Part shown: positions 1 through 6,644 of the stretch, in pieces
Numbering within the stretch: the stretch's first letter is position 1
Layout: each line of letters begins with the position of its first letter
Assembly: GCA_030152225.1 (NCBI GenBank)
Contig: JASLHL010000241.1
Span: forward strand, 1-12,419
Origin: Flavobacterium sp.
GTDB taxonomy: Bacteria > Bacteroidota > Bacteroidia > Flavobacteriales > Flavobacteriaceae
Length of the DNA: 12,419 nucleotides
Reading direction: 5' to 3'
Translations under genes and position numbers: made by a program
The notes under the pieces: generated by a model
Told to the model about the DNA's origin: nothing
What the model saw: the letters and a program-made list of their open reading frames with translations, nothing else
Database searches by the model: none

Positions 1-1
1 G

Positions 2-760
2 GTTGAAGAGAAATTAAGAGCGCTTTACGACTTACAATTGATTGACTCAAGAATCGATGAAATCAGAAATATGAGAGGAGAGCTACCTCTTGAAGTTGAA
101 GACCTAAAAGACGAAGTTGCTGGACTTAACAAACGCTTAGAGAAACTTCATGCAGATTTAAATGGCATCGAAAGTGGTATTAAAGAGAAAAAAAATGCCA
201 TTGAAGAGTTTAAAGAAGCTATTAAAAAGTATACTGAGCAACAAAACGAAGTAAAAAATAACAGAGAATTCAACTCCTTAGAAAAAGAAATTGAATTTCA
301 AAAGTTAGAAATCGAACTTGCTGAAAAACACATTCGTGAGATGAAAGTGAGTATCGAGAATAAAAAAAGCAACATTGCACAAACAGAAGAGCGTTTGAAT
401 GCACGTAATGAGCACTTAACTCACATTGAAGCAGAGTTGAAAAACATTATGTCAGAAACAGAACGCGAAGAGCAAACGTTGTTAGCTAAATCAGAAGAGT
501 TTAAACAAGATATTGAAGAGCGTTTATTAAATGCGTATTTGAGAATCAGAGGAGGAGTTAAAAATGGATTAGCAGTAGTGTCAATTGAAAGAGGAGCTTC
601 TGTAGGATCGTATTTTACCATTCCACCACAAACGCAAGTAGAAATTGCTGCGCGTAAAAAAATCATCACCGATGAGCACAGTGGACGTATTCTTGTAGAT
701 AGCGCTTTAGCTGAAGAAGAAAAAGAAAAAATCGATGCGATTATCGCTAGTTTAAAATAA
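2..760 (+). CDS. Coiled-coil protein of the C4-type zinc-ribbon (CT398-like) family, cysteine-less, 5' partial
   Basis: The reading frame is open from base 2, so the true start lies left of the window. The first visible residues (VEEKLRALYDLQLIDSRIDE) precede the only nearby alternative start, a TTG at 38, and look like family sequence, so that TTG is not taken as the start. About 170 residues form a heptad-rich, Lys/Glu-rich helix expected to fold as a long antiparallel coiled-coil hairpin. It is followed by the family's C-terminal module (NGLAVVSIERGASVGSYF ... HSGRILVD). In typical members that module holds two Cys pairs that bind zinc. Here every ligand position is replaced and the visible protein has no cysteine at all. 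The family is conserved but biochemically vague, with nucleic-acid or chaperone-like roles proposed; in flavobacteria it commonly sits next to a NIF3-like gene, which would be outside this window. Family assignment is good; function is unknown. Confidence 0.85.
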   Translation, partial: VEEKLRALYDLQLIDSRIDEIRNMRGELPLEVEDLKDEVAGLNKRLEKLHADLNGIESGIKEKKNAIEEFKEAIKKYTEQQNEVKNNREFNSLEKEIEFQKLEIELAEKHIREMKVSIENKKSNIAQTEERLNARNEHLTHIEAELKNIMSETEREEQTLLAKSEEFKQDIEERLLNAYLRIRGGVKNGLAVVSIERGASVGSYFTIPPQTQVEIAARKKIITDEHSGRILVDSALAEEEKEKIDAIIASLK

Positions 761-763
761 TAT

Positions 764-792
764 AAAGCCTCTTTTTTAAGAGGCTTTTTTTT
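764..792 (+). terminator. Rho-independent terminator of the coiled-coil gene
   Basis: A perfect 10-bp stem (AAAGCCTCTT, 764-773, with AAGAGGCTTT, 778-787) has a TTTT loop and a T-run that ends at 792. It begins 4 bases after the stop codon at 760. The T-run ends 2 bases before the next ATG at 795, so the terminator fills the whole gap between the two genes. Confidence 0.9.
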
Positions 793-794
793 GT

Positions 795-1622
795 ATGGAA
801 AAAGTAGTTGGCACTTTAGTGAATGTTCTTAGCCTTATTTCAGTAAATAAAGCCGTTTACTGGGTGCATAAACTTTTTTCTACCCCGCGTAAGGGAAAAT
901 TTAAACCGGCGTATTTACCAGAATTCTTGCGGCAAGCAAAAGTGGAAACCTTGGTCTATCAAGGGGAACAGGTTTATACCTATCAATGGCATACGCAAGC
1001 GATTGATAAACCCTTGATTTTATTGATCCACGGTTGGGAAAGCAATAGTGCCCGTTGGGAAGCCCTGCACACCTATTTAGGAGATGCCTTTCGCCTGGTC
1101 GCTTTTGATGCGCCGAGTTTAGGACAGAGTAAGGGAAAAAACTTGAGCGTAAAGAATTATCAAGAAGTAATTGATCTCGTCATTCAACACTTTCAACCAC
1201 AAGGTATTGTCGCACATTCTTTAGGTGCTTTTACCGCCTTTCAACAGTTGAGTGTTACATCCTATCCTTCGGTTCAAAAGGCCGTTATTTTAGGATCGTT
1301 TGATCGCTTTGAGGAAATTTTAGCCCAGTACTTTCTCTTGTTAGGCTATAACCGTCGATTGCGTCAAGCGTATCGCCACTATATTGAAACGCTCCTCGGA
1401 CAGCCCTTAGCGAATTATTGTAGTACACAAGCGACAACAACCATGCCTATTCCCATCCTGTGTATTCATGATATTCACGATGCACAAGTCTCTTTTCAAG
1501 AAGCTATAGGGTTTCATCAGGCACTTCAAGCAAAGAACAATCCAGTAGTCACGACAATTGATCTGGGGCATAGCCTCCAAGATCCCTTAGTTTTTGAAAC
1601 AATTCGTACGTTTTTACGCTAG
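795..1622 (+). CDS. Alpha/beta hydrolase fold protein
   Basis: This is a 275-residue alpha/beta hydrolase, probably cytoplasmic, of unknown substrate. The fold's landmarks are in order: strand plus oxyanion motif LILLIHGWESN (residues 74-84), the VAFDAPSLG turn (102-110), the nucleophile elbow AHSLG with Ser142 (140-144), the acid strand ILCIHDIHD with Asp229 as the likely catalytic acid (221-229), and the catalytic His259 in DLGHS. The elbow has Ala in place of the usual first Gly of GxSxG, a tolerated variant. Length fits the single-domain esterase/lipase-like group. The ATG at 795 is taken because no other in-frame ATG lies before the conserved core. It has no ribosome site, since the upstream bases belong to a terminator. 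No promoter was recognised, so expression may depend on read-through or on a promoter inside the preceding gene. Substrate cannot be deduced. Confidence 0.85.
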   Translation: MEKVVGTLVNVLSLISVNKAVYWVHKLFSTPRKGKFKPAYLPEFLRQAKVETLVYQGEQVYTYQWHTQAIDKPLILLIHGWESNSARWEALHTYLGDAFRLVAFDAPSLGQSKGKNLSVKNYQEVIDLVIQHFQPQGIVAHSLGAFTAFQQLSVTSYPSVQKAVILGSFDRFEEILAQYFLLLGYNRRLRQAYRHYIETLLGQPLANYCSTQATTTMPIPILCIHDIHDAQVSFQEAIGFHQALQAKNNPVVTTIDLGHSLQDPLVFETIRTFLR

Positions 1623-1632
1623 AACGTATTTC

Positions 1633-1667
1633 TTTGTATAAGTAACGAAATTTATTATTTACTTTTG
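1633..1667 (+). promoter_or_regulatory. Bacteroidota-type promoter of rluF
   Basis: A TACTTTTG box (1660-1667) matches the TAnnTTTG -7 element exactly. A TTTG (1633-1636) lies 23 bases upstream, at the wide end of the spacing accepted for flavobacterial -33 elements. Only 4 bases separate the -7 box from the ATG at 1672, so the expected start site falls on or next to the start codon. Confidence 0.65.
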
Positions 1668-1671
1668 CGCT

Positions 1672-2565
1672 ATGGAAAATCAAGAAACGCGTTTAAATAA
1701 ATATTTATCAGAAGTGGGGTTCTGCTCGAGAAGAGAAGCCGATCGATTAATCGAAGAAGGACGCATTACAGTAAATGGAAAGCTACCTGAACTAGGATTA
1801 AAGGTAACTGATGCAGATGAAATCCGTGTGAATGGAAAACTGATCCGACAAACTAATGAAGATTTTGTCTATTTAGCTTTTAATAAACCCGTGGGCATTG
1901 AATGTACCACCAATAAAAAAGTAAGAGATAATATTGTAGACTATATCAACTACCCTAAACGCATTTTTCCAGTAGGACGTTTGGATAAGGATAGTGAAGG
2001 ATTAATTATCATGACTAATGATGGCGATATTGTCAATAAGATATTGCGCCAAAAGAACAATCACGAAAAAGAATATATTGTTACCGTAAACAAGCCAATT
2101 ACCGATCGTTTCATTCAACGCATGGGGCAAGGGGTGCCTATTTTAGATACCATGACCAAAGAATGTCGTGTGGAGCGAATTAGTCGCTTCGTCTTTCGAA
2201 TATTCTTGACACAAGGGCTAAATCGACAAATTCGACGCATGTGTGAGTATTTTGATTACGATGTAGTAGCGCTAAAACGCATTCGAATTATCAATATCAG
2301 CCTGGATGTACCCGTAGGACAATACCGCGAAATTACAGCAGCTGAATTGGCTGAATTGAATCAATTGATCGCCCCTTCGATTAAAACGGAAGAAGCAAGC
2401 CTTACTCAGGATGCAACACAGCAAGACAGAAGCACAACATCGGTGGAACACAACCGCCAAGAGGATAGAAGACCGAAAAAGAAGTTCGACAGAGAGCGAA
2501 ATAATGCTAAAAAATTAGGTCCAACACTGCGTAACGAAAGAATTTCAAGAAGAAGAGAGAATTAA
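1672..2565 (+). CDS. rluF: 23S rRNA pseudouridine synthase, RluF type
   Basis: This enzyme isomerises uridine to pseudouridine in RNA. By family it is RluF, which modifies U2604 of 23S rRNA and, in E. coli, also U35 of tRNA-Tyr. It has an S4 RNA-binding domain (about residues 6-56; RLNKYLSEVGFCSRREADR) followed by the RsuA/RluB/E/F catalytic domain (about 65-230). The signature GRLDKDSEGL (102-111) contains the catalytic Asp105. The stretches NKPVGI, NKILR, KEYIVTV, MGQGVPIL and QGLNRQIRRMCE follow the RluF pattern rather than RluB/RluE. A 60-residue basic, low-complexity tail (about 237-297) follows the catalytic domain, as in E. coli RluF, and may aid rRNA binding. The start is supported because the S4 domain begins at once. 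The mRNA is probably leaderless, and the terminator overlaps the last codons. Confidence 0.92.
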   Translation: MENQETRLNKYLSEVGFCSRREADRLIEEGRITVNGKLPELGLKVTDADEIRVNGKLIRQTNEDFVYLAFNKPVGIECTTNKKVRDNIVDYINYPKRIFPVGRLDKDSEGLIIMTNDGDIVNKILRQKNNHEKEYIVTVNKPITDRFIQRMGQGVPILDTMTKECRVERISRFVFRIFLTQGLNRQIRRMCEYFDYDVVALKRIRIINISLDVPVGQYREITAAELAELNQLIAPSIKTEEASLTQDATQQDRSTTSVEHNRQEDRRPKKKFDRERNNAKKLGPTLRNERISRRREN

Positions 2566-2585
2566 ATATTAATTCTCTCTTTTTT
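2553..2585 (+). terminator. Rho-independent terminator overlapping the rluF stop codon
   Basis: A 13-bp stem has arm 2553-2565 and arm 2569-2581, an ATA loop at 2566-2568, and a T-run to 2585. The left arm is made of the last codons of rluF and its TAA stop (2563-2565). Coding sequence and termination signal therefore share bases. Confidence 0.88.
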
Positions 2586-2695
2586 GTTTTTATTGCGATA
2601 TCCATTATTTTAAAGAACATCCCTTTCAGAAATAGTTCTCATTTTGAGTACATAATTCAAATATCTCATTCACGAATCAAATGTAATTTGAAATT

Positions 2696-2766
2696 AGTCT
2701 AAATAATTTTTAGATATGTTAAAAAAGTCTATATATTTGCATGCTGTTTATATTAAGTCTAAATAA
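2696..2766 (+). promoter_or_regulatory. Three AGTCTA motifs at exact 30-bp spacing, candidate operator of the TonB/DUF4374 unit
   Basis: AGTCTA occurs at 2696-2701, 2726-2731 and 2756-2761, each 30 bp apart. The outer two are part of the identical 11-mer AGTCTAAATAA; the middle one reads AGTCTATATAT. The middle copy abuts the -7 box (2732-2739) and the third lies in the expected leader, so a bound protein would block the promoter. The first copy also opens an inverted repeat (TCTAAA, 2698-2703, with TTTAGA, 2709-2714). The regulator is unknown; a DtxR- or Fur-type metal sensor is suggested only by the nature of the genes downstream. Confidence 0.55.
2732..2739 (+). promoter_or_regulatory. -7 promoter box of the TonB receptor gene
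   Basis: TATATTTG is an exact TAnnTTTG match. Transcription would begin near 2744-2746 and give a leader of about 57 bases before the ATG at 2802. No clear TTTG -33 element lies 17-23 bases upstream, which fits a promoter that is regulated or needs an activator. The rest of the intergenic stretch from 2586 shows only a short 5-3-5 dyad (CAAAT/ATTTG, 2678-2690). Confidence 0.6.
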
Positions 2767-2801
2767 AAGCGTATTTACCAATTACTACAATTTATTCGTC
2801 C

Positions 2802-5141
2802 ATGAGGAAATTTCTATTACTAACCACGTGTATCCTAGGCCAATTATTTGCTGCTCATGCACAACACAAACCCACAAGTATTGGGGGAGTTGTACAAGAT
2901 GAGAAGGGAAATCCCATCGATTTTGCAACAGTTGCCTTGGTGGAAACAAAAAAGAGTGATTTAACTAATGAGCAAGGAGCTTTTAAGCTAAAAGTAGGTG
3001 CTGGAGGTACTTACAAATTAGTGGTTCAACATATTAGTTATGAATCAGTAGAGCTTCGCATTACTGTTGAAGATGGGGAACAGGTAAAGAAAAACATTGT
3101 CCTAAAAGCGAAAGACGCCATTTTAGATGATGTGATCTTACAGGTGAAGAGCCCTATTGAAAAAGTGAGAGAGTCTGCGTATAATGTAATTGCAATTGAT
3201 GCGAAACCCTTATACAACACCTCTTTGGATGTTTCAGGTGCGCTAGACCGTGTTTCGGGTGTAAAAGTGAGAAGAGATGGAGCAGAAGGATCAGATTATA
3301 CGTTTTCCATGAACGGATTTAGTGGTCGTCATATTCGATTCTTTATGGATGGCGTTCCGATGGAGGGATTTGGAAGTGAGTTTAAGATTAACAACCTACC
3401 CATCACCATGGTTGATCGCATCGAAGTATATAAAGGAGTAGTTCCTGTTGAATTTGGCTCTGATGCTTTAGGTGGTGCCGTTAATATTATCACGAATAAA
3501 GCCAAGGAAACTAAAATCGATGCTTCCTTTGCTACCGGTTCTTTCAATACCTATAAAAGTCACCTTAATGTAAGTAAGGTTTTTGATAATGGTATGACCT
3601 TTCAAGTGAATGCTTTCCAAAATTATTCGGATAACAACTACAAAGTATACGTTCCTGTTGCCAATTTAAAAACGGGGGTTTACTCTAAAGAAAAACAATG
3701 GGTAAAACGATTCAACGATCGCTTTCAAACCGCTACCGTAGTGGCTAAAGTAGGGGTGATAGATAAGTCGTATGCCGACCGATTACTCCTAGGATTTACC
3801 TATGGAGAAGGTAAAAAAGGCGTGCAAACCGGAACGATTATGGAAAAGGTGTTTGGACAGAAAAAACGCCGTTCCGTAACCATTATGCCTTCCTTAGAAT
3901 ACAGCAAACGCAACTTGTTTACTGAAGGATTAGATGTAACGCTTACCTCTACCTATAACGCCGGATACAACCAAAATATCGATACCTCAAGATACAAGTA
4001 TAACTGGGCGGGTGAGCGCATTAAAACCATGAAAAAAGGAGAATCGGGTGGAGGACCTTCTCTAGTGAAATTCTTTGACCACAATGGTTCAACTACAGCC
4101 AATATCAGTTATAAAGTAAACGACAAACACGCGTTTAGTTTAAATAACGTGATTTACTACTTCAATAGAAAAACAGAAGACCCCCTAGCAGTTAAAGAAA
4201 CGGAAAGCGAAAAGAAAAGTGAAACGACGCGTAGAAGCTTAAAAAATATCACGGCTTTATCCTATCGCTATAATATCCTAGATAATTTGAATGTATCCAT
4301 CTTTGGAAAACACTATTCCATTAAACACACCTATCTGAGTGAGAGTACCAGTGTGGATAAAAGTGGATATGGAATAGCAGCGACCTATCTGTGGAAGGAT
4401 TTTCAGGTAAAATCCTCTTTTGAGAAAACGTATCGCCTGCCAACAGACAGCGAATTGTTTGGTGATGGGGATATGGTTTGGGGAAATACAGGCTTAAAAC
4501 CCGAAGCAGGGAATAACTACAATTTCAACTTGAGCTATTCAACTGTTCTAGATAAAGTACACGCAGTATTTGCAGATGCAGGATTTGTATATCGCAAAAC
4601 AGAAGACTATATCCGAAGCAATCCCTATGGATCAGGATCAAGAGCGTCTAGTGTGAATATCGGAGGAGTAGAAAGCATTGGCCTCAATGTGGAAGCTCGT
4701 TATGTGTACAATGATTTCTTGCAATTAGGAGGAAGTTTAACTACACAAAGTATCCGCAGTAAACAAAAGTATGCTATTGGAAGTGATACAGAGTTAAACT
4801 CCTATTATGAAGAGCGCATTCCCAATGAACCCTATTTCTTTGGGTCTCTTGATGCGGGCTTGTTGTTTAAAGATTTAGGTCAAAAGGGGAATAACCTAAA
4901 TGTAGGCTATAACTTGAGATATATTGATCATTACAGTTATGATTTCCAGAGTATAGGTGAAGAACCGATCTGGATTCCTTCTCAAGTGGTACACGATGTA
5001 AGTGCTTCCTATAGTTTATTTAAAAACGCCTTACATCTTACAGTAGAAGTTAATAATCTATTCGACAAACTAGCGTATGATAATTACAGCTTCCAAAAAC
5101 CAGGAAGAAGTGTGATGTTCAAAATTCGCTATAGCTACTAA
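2802..5141 (+). CDS. TonB-dependent outer-membrane receptor, XusA-like (probable siderophore/iron uptake)
   Basis: The product is a 779-residue energy-gated outer-membrane transporter. A signal peptide (1-20, cleavage after AHA) precedes a carboxypeptidase-D-like regulatory domain (about 26-103, beginning SIGGVVQDEKGNPIDFATVA), which is typical of Bacteroidota receptors. The plug domain covers about 120-235, with the hallmark segments FMDGVPMEG, IEVYKGVVPVEFGSDALGGAVNII. A 22-strand-type barrel fills the rest and ends in the aromatic tail KIRYSY, required for barrel assembly. The segment NNLFDKLAY near the end is a receptor signature. No SusD gene follows, so a SusCD glycan system is unlikely. 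Instead a DUF4374 lipoprotein gene follows 37 bases downstream, the arrangement of XusA-XusB, which import ferric enterobactin and similar xenosiderophores in Bacteroides. The substrate here is inferred from that partner, not visible in the receptor itself. Confidence 0.88.
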   Translation: MRKFLLLTTCILGQLFAAHAQHKPTSIGGVVQDEKGNPIDFATVALVETKKSDLTNEQGAFKLKVGAGGTYKLVVQHISYESVELRITVEDGEQVKKNIVLKAKDAILDDVILQVKSPIEKVRESAYNVIAIDAKPLYNTSLDVSGALDRVSGVKVRRDGAEGSDYTFSMNGFSGRHIRFFMDGVPMEGFGSEFKINNLPITMVDRIEVYKGVVPVEFGSDALGGAVNIITNKAKETKIDASFATGSFNTYKSHLNVSKVFDNGMTFQVNAFQNYSDNNYKVYVPVANLKTGVYSKEKQWVKRFNDRFQTATVVAKVGVIDKSYADRLLLGFTYGEGKKGVQTGTIMEKVFGQKKRRSVTIMPSLEYSKRNLFTEGLDVTLTSTYNAGYNQNIDTSRYKYNWAGERIKTMKKGESGGGPSLVKFFDHNGSTTANISYKVNDKHAFSLNNVIYYFNRKTEDPLAVKETESEKKSETTRRSLKNITALSYRYNILDNLNVSIFGKHYSIKHTYLSESTSVDKSGYGIAATYLWKDFQVKSSFEKTYRLPTDSELFGDGDMVWGNTGLKPEAGNNYNFNLSYSTVLDKVHAVFADAGFVYRKTEDYIRSNPYGSGSRASSVNIGGVESIGLNVEARYVYNDFLQLGGSLTTQSIRSKQKYAIGSDTELNSYYEERIPNEPYFFGSLDAGLLFKDLGQKGNNLNVGYNLRYIDHYSYDFQSIGEEPIWIPSQVVHDVSASYSLFKNALHLTVEVNNLFDKLAYDNYSFQKPGRSVMFKIRYSY

Positions 5142-5178
5142 AATAATCTAAATTATAATCTATTAATATCAAATTAAA

Positions 5179-6516
5179 ATGAAAAAAAGAGTTCTATCTA
5201 CCATGGTATTAGCTTTTTTAGTTAGTACATTCTCTTTGACAAGTTGTTCAAGTGATGATAATTCAAGTAAAGGCGGAGAAGGAGGAGAAGAAGAAGAAGT
5301 AATTGACGATGGTTCAAGAAATCCAGAAGATTTACTGGGAACAAAATATATCCTAGGCGCTAGTGCTTCCAAAACCAATCTACTTCTTGAAGTGGATAAC
5401 TTAAAAGAAGGTGCAATTAGCGTTAAGGGAAATGGTAAAACAGCCTTGGGTAAAAATATCTATACCTTTAAAGACCTACGTGCTTACGTTTTTGAATACA
5501 GAAAAGGAGATCCTTCGGGAATGCAAAGCTGGATGTTAAACAAAGACTTGCGTTTACAGCAAAATACCTTAGTAGATTTGCCTAATAGAGAAGAGTTTAT
5601 CACTGCTTTCGGGCGATTTATGATCTCTACAACAGGGGGAATTGAATTGGAAAACGGCAAAAAAGGACAAGCGTTTAACTTCATTAATGGAGTAACAGGA
5701 GCTATTGAGTTTACGTCATTTGTCAATGTAGAAAATATTGCTGAAGAAGGCGAGTATGCGAACTTTGCAGGATTAGAAGATATCGGAAACGACCGTTTTG
5801 TTATGGCGATTGAACCGTTTAAAATTACGGAAAATAGCGACCAAGACAATACTTCTGCATTTAGAGACCGCGTATGGTTGGCAATCTTCAAATTAGATAT
5901 GTCAAAAGAACCTGAAAACAGAGTGGTATTAGAAAATGTAATCAAAGACGATCGCATGAGTTTTGCTGTCGCTCGTTACAGATCTAGTCGCGTATCTACA
6001 ATTGGAAAAGGGGCTAGTGGAGATATTTATGTATTTTCACCATCCGCTATGATTAGCCAAGAAAAAGGAGCTTTCTCTACGAAGCCTTCAGCTGTATTGA
6101 AATTCGATAAGAATACATTAAAATTTGACAGTTCATACTACTTCAACTTAGAAGCAAAATCTGGAGGTCACAAAGTGTATAAAGTATATGCAGTAGGTAA
6201 GGATCAGTTTATCTTAAACATGTTTGCAAACACAGATCAATCTTGGAATATGGCACCAGCAAACAAATTAGCACTATTCAATGCAAAAACAGGAGAGTTT
6301 AAGTGGATTGAAGGAGTTGCTGAACCAGGATTAATCGCCGAAATTGGAACACCTTACGTAGAAGGAAATGACGTATTTATACCGATTACTGCAGCAGCAA
6401 AATCGCATGTGTATCTATTAGATAGAACAACAGCAACCTTTACAAAAGGGTTGGAAATTCAAGATTTAGGAGATGGAACCGTTGGTAATATTGTAAAAAT
6501 CAACGCATATAAATAA
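5179..6516 (+). CDS. DUF4374 surface lipoprotein, XusB-like siderophore-binding partner
   Basis: This is a 445-residue lipoprotein. A signal peptide with lipobox LTSC puts the lipidated Cys at residue 23. It is followed at once by SSDDNSS and an acidic run (EEEEVIDDG), resembling the lipoprotein export signal that sends Bacteroidota lipoproteins to the cell surface. The body has repeated beta-rich units (for example LLLEVDNLKEGAISVKGNGKT, kept here in part: EVDNLKEGAISV; YVFEYRKGDPSG; NRFVMAIEPF-like; LFNAKTGEFKWIEGV), consistent with the propeller-like fold expected of DUF4374. XusB, the studied member, binds ferric enterobactin and hands it to its TonB receptor. Only 37 bases separate this gene from the receptor gene with no terminator between, so the two are likely co-transcribed. 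The usual inner-membrane PepSY partner (XusC) is not present; the next gene is on the other strand. Confidence 0.8.
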   Translation: MKKRVLSTMVLAFLVSTFSLTSCSSDDNSSKGGEGGEEEEVIDDGSRNPEDLLGTKYILGASASKTNLLLEVDNLKEGAISVKGNGKTALGKNIYTFKDLRAYVFEYRKGDPSGMQSWMLNKDLRLQQNTLVDLPNREEFITAFGRFMISTTGGIELENGKKGQAFNFINGVTGAIEFTSFVNVENIAEEGEYANFAGLEDIGNDRFVMAIEPFKITENSDQDNTSAFRDRVWLAIFKLDMSKEPENRVVLENVIKDDRMSFAVARYRSSRVSTIGKGASGDIYVFSPSAMISQEKGAFSTKPSAVLKFDKNTLKFDSSYYFNLEAKSGGHKVYKVYAVGKDQFILNMFANTDQSWNMAPANKLALFNAKTGEFKWIEGVAEPGLIAEIGTPYVEGNDVFIPITAAAKSHVYLLDRTTATFTKGLEIQDLGDGTVGNIVKINAYK

Positions 6517-6551
6517 TTTATTTGTTGTTATTCATTTGTAATTAGTTAGTG

Positions 6552-6589
6552 AAAAAAGAGGTTAAACAGTTCCGTTTAACCTCTTTTTT
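6552..6589. terminator. Bidirectional terminator between convergent genes
   Basis: A perfect 16-bp inverted repeat (6552-6567 with 6574-6589) has a 6-base loop AGTTCC. A-runs and T-runs flank the GC part (GAGGTTAAAC/GTTTAACCTC), giving six T on either strand. It serves the DUF4374 gene on the + strand (stop at 6516) and the lipoprotein gene on the - strand (stop at 6645). Confidence 0.93.
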
Positions 6590-6644
6590 ATTGGGATCGT
6601 TGAGCAATACGTCAACTGTGTTTCGTTTTAAGCAACGGTTATTT

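Noticed and set aside
421..669. Minus-strand open frame opposite the coiled-coil gene
   Set aside because: It is antisense to clearly conserved coding sequence and shows no protein family features.
5484..5957. 157-codon minus-strand open frame inside the DUF4374 gene
   Set aside because: It is opposite a well-supported lipoprotein gene, has no start signals and no recognisable domain.
2802..6516. SusC/SusD-type glycan uptake pair
   Set aside because: The receptor is shorter than typical SusC, and its partner lacks SusD features and instead resembles DUF4374.
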